DNA of 64,000 nt. Source: Rhexocercosporidium sp. MPI-PUGE-AT-0058 (Eukaryota > Ascomycota > Leotiomycetes > Helotiales). Shown one piece after another: positions 21,461-33,665 of this stretch. Position numbers and translations under genes: made by a program. Location of the stretch: positions 1,488,001 through 1,552,000 of the forward strand of contig JAGTJL010000004.1 of the NCBI GenBank assembly GCA_020746875.1. Reading direction: 5' to 3'. The number at the start of each line of letters is the position of its first letter. The stretch's first letter is position 1. The notes under the pieces are model-generated. The model searched no databases, was not told the origin of the DNA, and saw only the letters and a program-made list of their open reading frames with translations.

Positions 21461-22807
21461 TTTGTCGGTTGGAATTGGTCGCAAAGAGGTATTAATCCTA
21501 CGCCGATTCGAAAGTTGATTGAAGATGGGTTGGATGTGAGGGAGACGAAGGCTGAAGAGGAAAGTTTCGCGAATGGAGGGAGAGTGGGCGCCAAGAGTTT
21601 GTGGTTCGCTAATCTTAGCGCCTTTTTTGATCTTGGCTTTTTGGCGGTTGTCTTCACGTGGATGGGAGTGAAGGTTAACATCGACTTCTGAGTTGTAGTG
21701 AAGAGAGCTTGATGCTCATGGGGTACGGACTTAGGGTAAGGATCAGACCAGCTTCTAGAGACATTTAAAGTACTATCATTACGGTTGGTGGTCATTAGTG
21801 AAGTGCCTAGGCATCTGAGGACATCCAGCTTTGACCATCTCAGAAATACCTTGCAAAAAGTACCTAAAACAGAACATAGTTGAAAGGCGTCTGTCTCACT
21901 GATCCTTTACTTTCTAGAAGATATGAGCTTCGAAACTTAGTTACCAGTTCTTGACAGTATCACATATTGTCTGTCTCATTCGCACGTGACGTCATGCACG
22001 AAGTACGAATTGTCTCATTCCCAGCCACTCAACTGGAAACCAAATCTCTCGTCAGATAAACCTATCTTTGTGATCCCAGCCACGGAAATAAATGTACTGT
22101 ATCCTTCTCACGAACAAACCGTAATCACTGGCTATGGTTCTTTTGTAAGACGATACACGCAGCAGCTTAGTAACCACTATTCGTGAGACCATCACAATAT
22201 GAGTCTCAAAAACAGTGTCACATTCACATCCAGTTCCAAATCAAACATTCCGAAGAAAGCAGGACAGTCTTTGTATAGGGTATCAAGAATCGGTTTGATT
22301 CAATTAAATTATCATGTAACAGGCCGTCCATCCGTTACTCTCCCAGTGTGCCACACTCCGTAGAGATGCTGGCAGGAAAAAAAAGATGAGAGAAAAAGCT
22401 GCCGATCTAAAGACAAAACAAATGAAACGCAAGTCAAAAAATGTTCAGGCCCCCCATCCGCATGCAATCATACCCACGTCAGAGAGATGACCCTTGTCCA
22501 ATATGTCCGGCGACTTTCCAGGTTCCTTCAGTGAGCCAGCCAGTAGTGAGATGTGACCCCAGCCTGGCCCCCGCCATCCGACTGCAGCCAACCGTGCCTG
22601 GTAATCAAGTACCGCCAGCCAACGCAGACGCAAGATGCGAAGACCCCAGAAGCCGAACATGCCGTGCCAAGGAACCACCTTTCGTTGGAAATGAAGACCG
22701 CTAAACGCCGAGCTGTGAATGAAGGGCGACGAAGATTATGTGAGGCGGGCTTCGTCGGGTTTATGTGTGATTAGAAGTGTCGAGAGTGAGGAGACATCGT
22801 GAGCGCT
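21461..22807. other. Intergenic, no gene seen
   Basis: About 1.35 kb holding the eL22 promoter and the Pmp3 3' flank. Open frames on both strands are short and unsupported; the one at 21401-21691 overlaps eL22 exon 1 and its promoter. Confidence 0.5.
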
Positions 22808-23306
22808 CTAATATTTGAGGATGATGTAGCTGCGAGAGATGTTAGTTGTTGTTTCAAAGGATGCTGCGACGCCCGCTTTTCGCTTCCGGATCCTGGGAGA
22901 GGATCCTCGTGAAGTGGGTGGTAACCCGTTTCCGAGAAGTGCAGCGGCAGTTGCGGAGGGATGAAATGGAATGCGGTGACGTACAGAGCGTGGATGATTC
23001 CGGGAATGTAACCAAGAATCGTCAACAGGATGTTGATGAGGAGATCGGCACCGCAACCGCGCTGTATGTTTATCAGTATGCGGAAGCTTGGGGGGTTTAG
23101 ATGGGCGCAATGCTTACCTCAAGGAAGACACCGAGAGGTGGGAGGATTACGGCAAGAATGATCTTGCAAATATCGCTGGGGAAACGTCAGTTGTGTTCAC
23201 TTTCCGCTGTGATCCGGCGGCGATGGCGTGGACAAAGGCGTCTGCCACAACGCCCATGGCTGATCTGGTGGAGGTGGTGGGAAGCTTACCTTGCTGTGAA
23301 TGCCAT
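22808..23306 (-). CDS. PMP3: Pmp3-type plasma membrane proteolipid
   Basis: A 57-aa two-helix membrane proteolipid (UPF0057/Pmp3) that in yeast limits cation influx and helps maintain membrane potential. Four tiny exons, 23306-23290 (17 nt), 23175-23118 (58 nt), 23061-22985 (77 nt) and 22829-22808 (22 nt), are separated by introns of 114, 56 and 155 nt. The spliced protein reads MAFTASDICKIILAVILPP, then LGVFLERGCGAD between the helices, then LLINILLTILGYIPGIIHAL and YIILKY. All family signature residues are present. The reading frame only becomes sensible after all three introns are removed, and single-frame scanning would miss the gene entirely. The upstream region is G-rich and carries an AT-rich TTAAATAA about 135 bp before the ATG. 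Confidence 0.95.
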
Positions 23307-25325
23307 TGTGAAGGTTGTGTGTTTGGGGGTTGTTTGGTTTAGGTAGGTTGAAGTTGAGCGATTGTGGTTGAGATATCGAGCAAAAGTGTAGTGATTTGTT
23401 GATGGAGGAAGAAGAAGTGACGGGTGGAATGTCCTCGACTTTATTTAAGCAGAGCTGACGCCTTCTGCTTGCTCTGCTGGGCCAAGCTGGGCTGGTGCTC
23501 CAAGTATGACGTGTGCGGTCTGGTCGGCCAGGCGAGGTCGGGATGGGGATGGGAGCTGGGATTGGATTAGGATTGGGGACGACTGGGACCGGGACTGGGA
23601 ATCAGATCATCTCGATCCACTGCTTTCGCCTGCCTTGCTGTCTCGTGCCAGTTTTTCGGCTTTGATTTGGATCTTTTATGAGCTACAATGCCCTCGTTGC
23701 TTATGTGCTGCATAAACCTTCATGTCAGATGAGTAGCTTCTTTATGTACTGATCACGAATGAAACAACATCATCCGAGGGTGCAGCTTTACTCAAGAGAG
23801 CTTTGGGCTCTTGCTGATTCACAGTTGTGATCCGATTCAAGATCCGTCCGCTTTACTATCCTGCTATGCGGCTAGAGAACTGTACTGCGTACCAATATAT
23901 CGAGCAAAAATTTACTACAAGACCAAAACACGGATCGCTCTAACACAAACACAAGCAAGTTCCGCCATATACACTGACTGCTCTTCACGAGGGCATCCAA
24001 AGCTCTCTCACCCTTGTCAACTCAACCCCCCCAGCCAAACCACGAATTTCTTCAGCCACAACTGCGTCACCAATCCACGCCAAGGGCCAAGTAAAAAGTG
24101 TTCGGATCTCCCGCAAGTGTCCATCACCTCCAGTTGATTCGGTCCTTCAGCCAAGGTAAACCCAGTTTAAACTTATTTTTACTTTGTAAAAGCAGAACAC
24201 GTTTGGACCTGTGGCTGAGGAGACTGAGGAAAGCGTCAGCCACTGGGGAAAAGCTCAGGATCGTCTGCATCAGCCCGGTTTTGCATTTCTCGTTTCCTCG
24301 GTTGCTCGTGGAACTGGAGTTCGTGGTCAGAGCCAGCCCAGACATGGCATTTCAAAGACTGGTGGCGTTGCAGAAGACTCCCGTCCAACTTTTTGACTTG
24401 TGGACCCTCAACCCAGCTCCAAGACCAAGAGTTCTCACGCCTGCCGAGTTCCGGCGTATCCATGCTTTTCAATCAGCCCTCTTGGATTGTTGTTGTTAAG
24501 TTACTTCTCAAACACCTGCGTGTATCCCAGTTCGAAAACGACACCTACGCCACCGAGGATCCCGGTGTAAAGCTAGGTACTCGGTCCCTAATTTGGGAGC
24601 TTCCAAGTCACTCCAACCAGAGATGACGATGTAATCAAGAAGCCATGCGAATCTGAGGCCTGGGCATCCGGCACCCATGTGACTAGAGAGTTGCCCAGAT
24701 GGGCCAGAACTTCCAGGGCTGAACTCCAGAGCCGAGATACATTAAACTAGAGCATCGCAGCAGTAGTTGTGGCGGATAAAGAAGCAAGATCAGATGATGA
24801 GTGCGTCCGATGGCAACGGAAACCATGCGGCAATGTTAAGATCTTGGCTTGAGGATAAGGATATTATGATGAGATCCAAGGGATTGGGATAATTTGAATG
24901 CCTATTTATGACCATGCCACGGTATTTGATATGATTTGCTTCGGCGGCGACTTGAGACAACGGGGGCTTGTTCAATGTTCTGGAAGTAACAAGCCTCGGC
25001 TGAGAATGCGACTGGGCATGGTGGTATTCGCGCTTCTCCTCCAATTATCTTTCACGTGATGAAGATTGACCAACACAACCTCTCTGTGATCATTCCAAGC
25101 TCTTGACTTCGTTCAATAATCGCAAATGGTAAATTTCGGATTTGCCTCTTAAGGATACTCAAAATCAAGTCAGCATGAAGGCTATTCTCAGATAAACACT
25201 TTCAACCCCCCATCTGTACATCTCATCACTAACCGAGAAATTCCCTTCTCTTATCGCCTCAAATCTTCATCCCACCACAAAACCGAAACCATCAATGGAC
25301 TCAACATCCCAGCAACGCCCTCAAA
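23307..25325. promoter_or_regulatory. Divergent promoter region, Pmp3 / GTPase
   Basis: About 2 kb between two divergent genes. The Pmp3-proximal side has a strongly G-rich stretch on the plus strand at 23539-23600, with many GGG/GGGG blocks and a GGGATT-like repeat. No open frame has coding support; the 133-codon frame at 24098-24499 lacks any recognisable motif. Confidence 0.4.
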
Positions 25326-26756
25326 ATGCCACGAGATCCCTTAATTGGTCTAGTCGGCAAGCCTTCAAGCGGTAAATCTACCACTTTGAACAGCTTGACC
25401 GATGCCAGCTCCAAAGTCGGTGCGTGCAACCAAAACCAACCCCGCTATGCACAGAGGACTTGAGCTCACAAGAGACAGGCAACTTCCCGTAAGGCTCGAC
25501 CACCTACCTAACCCCCGAATCCTCGAATATCTGCTGAAATATCACGTATTAGTTTCACGACCATAGACCCCCAACGCGCGATCGGATACCTCCAAATCGA
25601 ATGCGCCTGCGCGCGACATAACCTCTCCGACCGGTGCAAACCCAACTATGGCGCCTGCGTGAACGGCAGGCGTTCCGTTCCCATCGAACTCCTCGATGTA
25701 GCAGGACTCGTCCCAGGTGCGCACGAAGGTAAAGGGCTAGGCAACAAGTTCCTAGACGATTTACGACATGCGGATGCGCTGGTCCATGTCGTGGATGTGA
25801 GTGGGACAACAGATGCAGAAGGCAAGGCGACGAGAGGCTACGACCCATCGCAGGACATCGTCTGGTTGAGATCCGAGATCGTACAATGGATCAGAGGGAA
25901 CCTGATGGGGAAATGGGGATCGATCAAACGGCGGCATATAGCAGTCAAAGCCACGGCGGTGGAAACGCTTCAGGGACAATTCTCAGGATACGGATCGACC
26001 GCCTCAGTAGTTGCGAGAACTCTGGATAGACTCGCGTTGAAAGAGCCATTGGAGCACTGGTCTGACGAGACGGTAGACAAAGTAGTCAACGCCTTCACGG
26101 ACGAGAAATTCCCTACGGTGATAGCACTCAACAAGATCGACCACGCCGATGCCGACAAGAATATCAGCAAGATCGCTAAGATGCAAGACCCGCAGTCTAT
26201 CGTCCTTTGCTCTGCCATCTCAGAAGTCTTCCTCAGAAAGCTAGCTAAGCAGGGGTTCGTCAGGTACACTGAGGGCAGCGAGTTCGTGGACACGCGGGAG
26301 GATCTTATCGCGGACGGGGACCCCACCGGTGGCGGACTGAAGGAACTCGATGAGAAGCTCAAGAACCGTATAGAGAATCTAAAGGATATGGTCCTGTATC
26401 GCTTCGGGTCGACGGGTGTCGTGCAGGTCCTCTCTCGGGCTGCGGAGCTACTTGGTCTCGTTCCGGTATTTCCCGTGAGGAATATCTCATCCTTCAGTTC
26501 GGGCGCTTCTGGTTCCAATGCTGTGTTTAGGGACTGCGTATTGGTTAAGAAGAATACCACTGTTGCGGAGTGTGCGAGGAAGGTTATTGGGGATGCGCCA
26601 CTAGCTTATGTGGAGGGGGCGGGTGGTGTCAGGGTTGCAGAAGATGATATCGTGATGGTTGGGAAGAACGATGTTAGTTCCATGCACACTTTCACAGTCT
26701 TTACGTTGGATACTAACAAGTCACAGATCCTCTCCTTCAAAGTCGGGAGAGCATAA
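25326..26756 (+). CDS. YchF/Obg-like GTPase of the Ygr210c type
   Basis: TRAFAC-class GTPase of the YchF/Ola1 branch, related to yeast Ygr210c; a translation or ribosome-associated role is known for relatives but not defined for this subgroup. Exons are 25326-25419, 25479-25488 and 25553-26756, giving 435 aa. The P-loop reads [12 protein letters not shown] (residues about 8-19). Switch II is [20 protein letters not shown]. The G4 motif is NKID in [13 protein letters not shown]. The C-terminus (about 350-435) resembles a TGS domain. Exon 2 is only 10 nt and supplies most of GNFPF between P-loop and switch regions; without it [13 protein letters not shown] would not join. It lies convergent to the next gene. 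Confidence 0.92.
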
Positions 26757-27224
26757 CCCCGCAAGTCGGTAAAGAAATACAAAAAGTGAGGCGTTCAACA
26801 AGGATAGAGGAGAACAGCAGCATAGCAATGGCGTTCCGGTATAGGCGTGGTTGAGTGGACTGATCTTTTAACGATCATCCAAGCTATTTTACGTCCATGA
26901 TTGCAAGACCAACAGACATTTCCCCCCCTATCCCTTCGTCTCAAACTAACCAGTAACAATATTCCATTCCATTTCAATCCAATGAACACATCCCAGTAAA
27001 CTCAAAAGTCCAACATGCCATCCCCAGAATCTTTCCGATATATCAAAACAAGGGTCCAAAAACTACACCTGCACTCCTGCAATCATCAATAACCCCGCGA
27101 TCCCCCGCAAATCCCCAACTTCCACTCCTCCAAACATCAGAAATATCACACCATACCCCACTCACAATCAGCTCACACCCGCATACTCCTCGTCCAGGCC
27201 GTTCAGACCGTTCAGACTAGCAGG
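26757..27224. other. Convergent 3' region
   Basis: About 470 bp between two stop codons on opposite strands; no gene seen. Confidence 0.5.
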
Positions 27225-27762
27225 CTACGACTTGCCACCGCGTTCGTCTTGCATACCAATCGTATCTATCCGGAAAGGGAGAGAGATTAGCTACACATTC
27301 AATCCCATTCCTTCGGTATTACCAATAACAACAACAAACTAACTTCCTACTCTCAACCCCTACCCCCACCGCCCAAGAAGAAGAAGAAAACAATACAAGG
27401 CACACTTTAAGACGGCCAAAATAAAAATAAAAATAAAAATAAGAATAAAAGAAGGAAGAAAGTAACTCACCAGGCGCCTCAGGAAACTCCTCCTTCGCCC
27501 TCTCCCTGCTCCCCCCATCCTGCTGACTCGCGCCGCGGCTGTCGCTCTCCTTCCCCTTCGCTCGCTCCTCCTTGCCCTGCTTCACCGCGTCGATCTGTAC
27601 GTTGTGCGAGTCCTTCTCCCTCACTGGGCTCTCTTCTGGTTTGCGGCCTTGCCATTTGAACAGCGCGGGTGTGGTTGTGAGATATCTTGCTGCGGTGGGG
27701 GCGGAAGGGGAGGGAGGGACGCGGTGGATGGCTCGCGCTAGGAGAGTGTGTTTGGGTAGCAT
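27225..27762 (-). CDS. Small probable mitochondrial protein, unknown function (110 aa)
   Basis: Two exons, 27762-27471 and 27265-27225, with a 205-nt intron, give 110 aa. The N-terminus (MLPKHTLLARAIHRVPPSPS) is rich in Arg, Ser and Ala without acidic residues, and RYLTTTPALFKWQGRKP fits a mitochondrial presequence with a cleavage region. The rest is strongly charged (Lys, Glu, Asp, Gln) and probably disordered. The second exon adds only 13 codons, ending IGMQDERGGKS; this short tail is what I recall from comparable fungal hypotheticals, which supports the splice. The intron holds a TTTTTA repeat tract on the coding strand (27417-27450). No function can be given. Confidence 0.7.
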
Positions 27763-28610
27763 TATGTGGTTTTCGATGGGTTGGATTTTAGATGTTAATT
27801 GATTGAGTATGGAGGCTTTAGAATTGAAGTGAAGAGGACTTGTAGTAAAGAGAGAATGAGGTTGAAGTCAAGCTTGAGCTTCAGCTGGAGCTTGGGGTAG
27901 CTTCACAAACTTGGTGTCGTCATCCCCCTTTCAACCCCTCCCCTCCATTCTTTATTTCATGTGACGTGCAGATCTCCCATTAAGAAAGATGGTTGCGTAT
28001 TATGAATTACTGACATGGAACAAGATCTATTCTCTCATTTTAGTTGGTTCAATCGAGAATCCCAGATGTGAGATGTGTCGAGGTAAACTAAATCTGGCTT
28101 TGGGTCTATCAGAGTTGTGGATCCAGTCAACCACACTTGCTCACAACACCTCAAAACACAGAAAGCTATAGGAGCTTTGCTTTTTAAATTTCATTTCAAT
28201 ATGATACCTATATACTACTCATGGATAATACATACACGGGTAAATCATAAACATACAAAGAACTCTGAGAAAACCTGCAACGGCAAAAAGATGCCGACAC
28301 GCCCAGGGAAATATTATGATCCGCATTCAACAATCAATCATTTCCAAAACCCCTCACAAGAATATCGAAGGAAATCAAAAGAAACAATGCACATTTTGAA
28401 AAATCAACCGCTCAGCTCCTATTGACATCTCTTCCCGATGGTATCTAAAAGTAGATACACTCAAACCACGACACAAACAAGCGAGACATGTCCAATTCCG
28501 AGAATAGTAAATTCCGATTCCCATTCCGGTCCTAATTCCAGCCCCAATCCCAGTTGACGCCAACTGCACCTCGATCCAAATCCTAATAATCACATAAGAC
28601 CGGTCATAAC
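27763..28610. other. Intergenic, no gene seen
   Basis: Upstream of the mitochondrial-type gene and downstream of FacB. A 102-codon frame at 28117-28425 is AT-rich and without motif. Confidence 0.5.
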
Positions 28611-31410
28611 TCACAACCCAAAAGCAGCATCCAAACCCTCAAGCAAATACCCATCCCCCGCATTCCCCGATCCCATCATAGCATGCCCATAATCATGCTG
28701 TCTCCCGCCGCCAAGGCCCAACTCGCTCGCCGACAGATCCTCTCCCGAACTGAGACTCTCTTCACTGAAACTCAACACGCTCCTCGCCGCGCCCGGCGCA
28801 TTCCCGAGATCATTCATCGTCAAAGATGTCATGTCCCACTGCGAATCCGGCGACCAGTCTCCGTAGTTTGAGGAGGGGATCTCAGTTAGTGACAAAGCAG
28901 GACCGCCATAGATTGCGTCGTAGAGGTTGGCTTGGCCACCGTCGAGGGAGCCGAGGAGGGCTTCCCATTCGGAGGCTGAGACGCCGGAGGATTTCGTGGT
29001 GGTGTAGGTGGTGGTAGGGAAGATAGGTGTATGTGCGTTGTGGGCGGGTGGTTGGGAGCGGGATTGAATAGGTGACTGTGGTTGTGATGCTATGGGTGTA
29101 TTGCTAAGGGAGAGGTAGTCGAGATTAGGCGGCTTCTCGTTCTTGACTAGGCGAGGTTTCAACATCGTTGTCGCGTGCGAAGCCGAATTCCGGTGGTTGC
29201 GTTTGGACATGGGTGATTCTGAGCGTGTGCAGTCTAGGGAGCTGCGGCCGTGTGGGTTATATTCTTGGCGCATGCTGATGTTTGGTACTGTAGCCCGTCG
29301 GAGCTTCTCTTGCTGTGCCAAGAGATCACTCTCGCTCATAGTCGCGCTTCCATGTCTGTAGATTTGAGAGCGGATCTGTTGTCTTGGAGCGGCAGGTGAT
29401 GGTGTCGATTTGGAGCTCATTTGAGCGGCAATTCCATTAGGACTTCGACCCGCTGGAGTTCTGGCTGGAGTGTCAACCTTGAACATTGATGTGCTTAGCT
29501 TCTTGAAGTCGGTAGCTCCAGGAGCACCGGCCTTCTCAAGTAGCTTGACCACGACTGCTACGAGTCGTTGACCATCTTGCATGAGCTTCCCTGATTGCTT
29601 GAGGTCCAATCCTTGGTAAAGTAGACTCAATCCACAAAGAGTGAGCATCTCATTCTTGTTCACGCAGAATGAGAATGACATTCCCCTCTCTTCTAGAAGT
29701 TGCACTATCTGAATGATATGCTTGCTAGACTCAGCGAGAGAAATGACAGAAGGCGAGGATTTAGTCCCCAGGGTCGAGCCAACAGCAGGACGATGAACCA
29801 GACTTCGAATGTAGTAATAAGCAAGAGACTGCGACTGTTAGTTTAGGAATTCAGCCATATGAGCGGTGTACTTACCAGCAAAGCAGAGCGGCTTCCTGTG
29901 ACATCTGTTGATGGCTTGTCTTGAGCAAAAGTAAGTTTCAAATGAACGGGAAGCTTGTCAGACCACTCAGTCAACTCTCCTTCAAGTGCCAGAAGAGACT
30001 GAAGAGAGAGATCGTGAGTCGCAGCAGCGGGATAGTTCTGATCCAAAACCTTTGACAAGATACGAGAGACTCGGAACAAAGCCAAAGCACTCGAGATCTT
30101 GGTAGATTCGCCAGGAAGCGTTGGTTGGAATCCCTTTTCAGTCACATACTCGTCGTCAGTATCGGACGGGTACTCCGCATGGATGTCTGCTTCCTTGAGA
30201 AGCTTTGGTAGACCTAAAAGTGCAGCAGAGAAACTAGAGCTGTCAATATGATTCATGTCAACAATAAAAATTCGACTTACCAGTCAACGGTGTATAGAGT
30301 CCAGAACACCTTCTTCCTAGTCTCGATCGTCAGGGCACCAAATGAAAAGCGTTTCTGGTTTTGGTGCAATCCAAGTCGATGTGAAAGTCCGACGGCAATG
30401 CCTTTATAGTGTTGTAGACGAGTATAATCCGCTTTCGCAATACAGTACATGAGAGCAAGGATAAGACACTGAAGCGTGACAAGAGTGTTGTCCATAAGAA
30501 TCGACTCGAGCGAATGGCGCCACTGGCTTTCGCAAATAACAACATTTTCCTTATCGGGAATGTCGCTGGAAATTCCGGCGATACCGAAAACGAGATGGAG
30601 TTGAGCCAACTTGTGTGGATCCGTTACATCTTCTGGGTTCGCCATATACTCCTCGTAAAGGCGCAAGAAGGTTGGCTTGTGAAGAACTGGGAAGAGCGGT
30701 GCCCATTCCTGGAAGTAGACATTCACACATCGATCAGAGAACATGCGCGGTGGTGCCGTGGGAGTCCTGGACCCGCTACTTTGAGCGACCGGTGTCGTGT
30801 CTCCTTGAATATTCAGGAAAGCGTCCGTGTTGAACCCAGCGAGTGATTTGCCGCTTTCCTGGATCCTACGCTTGAAGGCATCTGGAAATGATTAGCTATT
30901 GCTATGTTCTCGACGGTCAATCGACGTACCAACAAAAGCTCTGCCACTCGAGGCACCCATGAAATATGAATCGGAATTCTCGGCCCCAAGTAGTAAAGGC
31001 GACGCTTGAACGCGAAATATATCGTCCTTCGGAGGCGTCGCTGTCATTTCTTTCCGGCTCTCAACAGGTGATGAAGCGGACGACATAGATGGTCGTCTGT
31101 TTGAATGCATCTTGGACAACATATCAATCTTCTCATCCTTCTCATCTAATAAATCCTTCAACTCCCGCACCTCCCCTTCCAATGCGCGGACTCGCTCTTC
31201 CAACGACTCGGTATATCCTCGTGGGAAAGCTCGTCGGCTGAGCTTGTCGCTGGTCTTGCACTCGAAGCCAACGTTTGCACACTGTGAACAACATGGTCGG
31301 ATCCCATCGCATCGTATCTTCTTGCTGCGACAGCGATCACAGGCCTGGGCGATTCGACTCTGCGAACTCGTTCCCACCTTGATCACTTTCATAGGTAATA
31401 TTCCAGGCAT
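28611..31410 (-). CDS. facB: FacB/Cat8-type Zn2Cys6 transcription activator
   Basis: Nuclear activator of acetate, ethanol and gluconeogenic carbon use (FacB in Aspergillus, Cat8 in yeast). Exons are 31410-30930, 30881-30281, 30239-29876 and 29828-28611, giving 887 aa, near the FacB length. The start ATG gives [13 protein letters not shown], then the binuclear zinc cluster C24-x2-C-x6-C-x6-C-x2-C-x6-C51. The linker and coiled coil follow ([20 protein letters not shown], then [14 protein letters not shown]), a very characteristic FacB stretch. The middle is the fungal transcription factor domain (about 200-480). The C-terminal third is Ser/Pro-rich and ends in an acidic, hydrophobic activation-like tail. 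Introns are 48, 41 and 47 nt. The last acceptor is taken as TCGCAG; an earlier AACAG six nt upstream would add two residues. Confidence 0.93.
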
Positions 31411-31735
31411 CGTGTCCCCGTGCAGACTTTTCTCCTCTCTTCTCGGGCTTGAGGAACACTGCTGCAGGTATCCGCCTCGGATCAATCCTCCAGTCGTCTC
31501 GTCTGTCGGGAGTCGTGAAAGTGCACGCGGTCGGGCTGGAATCACAACACGAAACCCATCAACGTTTTTCTAAACACCAGTCGTAAAACCAAACATAAAC
31601 TTCTTGGCTGGCAGATGTTTCGTGAGGAAGAAGACAGGGCGAGATCGAGATTTCTGCCGGCAAAATGTGTTGAGGAGAAAGAGTGGTGGGCGAGGAGCGG
31701 GAAAGTGTGGGGATAGGATTACGGGGGAATTGGGG

Positions 31736-31763
31736 GGATATGGATATGGATATGGATATGGAT
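31736..31763. repeat. GGATAT microsatellite
   Basis: Four perfect GGATAT units plus GGAT, about 330 bp upstream of the FacB start. Confidence 0.9.
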
Positions 31764-31832
31764 CCTTGAAGACTCGGGACGCCTATCACAACCTGGGGAA
31801 TACACTACCACTCTCCACGACGCCCATGCATG

Positions 31833-31859
31833 CCTGAGGACCTGAGGACCTGAGGACCT
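31833..31859. repeat. CCTGAGGA tandem repeat
   Basis: Three perfect 8-bp units plus CCT. Confidence 0.9.
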
Positions 31860-33665
31860 TGAATGGAAGCTAGACTTCTCGATACCTACTAGGTGGTAGC
31901 CTACCGTAGGTAGATGCGGGCGTGGGTGCGTTTCTGTGGGCACACACACTCACTTGCCAGCCAGCCAGCTTGCAAACGAAGGCGAGGGCGGGGAATAGCA
32001 GCAGCCGGGCAGTTAGTTGGCTGGGGTTGGGTCGAGAAAGAAACACCAGCGAGCGAAGGACATGGACATGCCCTGTGTGGGATGGGTTCGAGCCAAACCC
32101 AAAATCAGACGTCGTATGATGCAGTGAGACCTCCTCATTGGTCCCCCCGCCAAATGTGCGATTTTCTTGTGGGATTTCAGAAATCTCTTCGAATACCGGT
32201 CTAACCTCCTCCAGTAGTTTAAAGGCCAGTCTTGACCACCAGCTTGAGGTCACAACAAGCGATCTGGACGCCTCTTGACTGCAGATCCAAAATATAGAGG
32301 AATTTAGTATCTAAAAGCTAGCCCAGAATTGACAAGCCTCTGCCGTTATTTGGCGTCCGTCGTCATCCGACCCTACACCCACAGTCTTGGTCTTGGTCTT
32401 GGTAGACTTGGAGTGGTTCCTGCGCAGCTGTTGCGTCCCATCGGATAGGTTCTTGGATCATCATGCTTGCAGTGGCGAGAGCTTTACTACCCGTCTTTGT
32501 ATGTGATTCTCAAACCTCCTCTAGGGCGGGCGACTGAATCAGTAAGGCTTCTCATATTGTCCTTTTATTGTGTACCTTAAGAATATTTTGTTTTGCCTGT
32601 GTTGATTAGAGATTGCGGAGGTCTTGAATTCAGGCTCAATTCCAACTCGCGCCGTCGATGCCGAATCATGTGAGCAGAATGATAAATCGTATGAACACCA
32701 ACTTTACTGGCTGCACTGGCCAGCTTCTATGGCTTTCCCCAGTTCCTCTGGTGGTCTTGTGTTTTCGTTGTTTGCGGGGAATTACGAATTCAGAAGCTTC
32801 TTCAAAAGTTTTGACTAGTGATTGAGGAAGCGTAAGTGTAGATCCTCGAATCTAGCCAGTAGCTGTGAGCTTCCTCTGCTAACCGTCAAGATCCTCAAAC
32901 CCCTGCAAGATGCAGCGAATGCGAACGGTCTTATCAAGCCAGAGATTGGTGTTGCGTTGCCTAGTCGTGATCCCACGTTCGATTTGTTGAATTTCCCAAC
33001 TTGATGCCATCATGCGATCGATGATGTTATGAAGAACAGTACATATGCGGTTCCCCTCGATCGACCAACCCGCCAAAGGAAAGAAAGTCGTCAGAAACCG
33101 TTTTGACGTACCCGTACGATGCGGGGAAACAGCTGTCCGAGGCTTCGGCTCTCTTAGAACGACTATTTTGGGACGTCTCAACTCTATTGGTGATAGTAGC
33201 AAACCCTAGGTTTAGACAGCTCTTTTCTACACCCAATGAGATTATTTTTTAGATCAAGTGCGACGTGGGAATTGTGATGATTCTGCACTTCTGCAGCACT
33301 TTCGAACGATATGGTGGCGCTTGTTGGCTGCAGGGGCTGAAATTTCGAACACTCCAGAGCATACCCCTCATTTTCGTCACCATGCCATGGTTTATCTGCT
33401 TTTTCGATTGCAATGTCATCCGTCGACAAACATCTGCAGATCTTGTTTTCTTGACGAAAATTGACCAACTCTTCGATGTGACGTCGATGAGTCTAATCAA
33501 AAGTTTAAAGATCAGCCTCGTCGACTGTCCACGAATATCCAATTACTTAGAGGAGGGGGTCGCTCCGGCTCTCCAGGAATTAAGTTGTCAAGCATCGCAG
33601 GCCTGACCTGGTAGATGCATGAAACCATGCAGCCTCGTGGGAAACTACAGGCAACTCGGACTCCT

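Larger units (their letters stand above)
31411..33665. promoter_or_regulatory. Long FacB upstream region with tandem repeats
   Basis: About 2.25 kb between the FacB start and the SET-gene stop. The frame upstream of the FacB ATG stays open for some 45 codons but has no ATG. Short tandem repeats lie at 31736-31763, 31833-31859 and about 32384-32402. No supported gene; the plus-strand frames at 33258-33606 have no motif. Confidence 0.45.

Noticed and set aside
32050..32110. GGGTTCGAGCC near 32085 as a tRNA T-arm
   Set aside because: No matching acceptor, D or anticodon arms on either strand.
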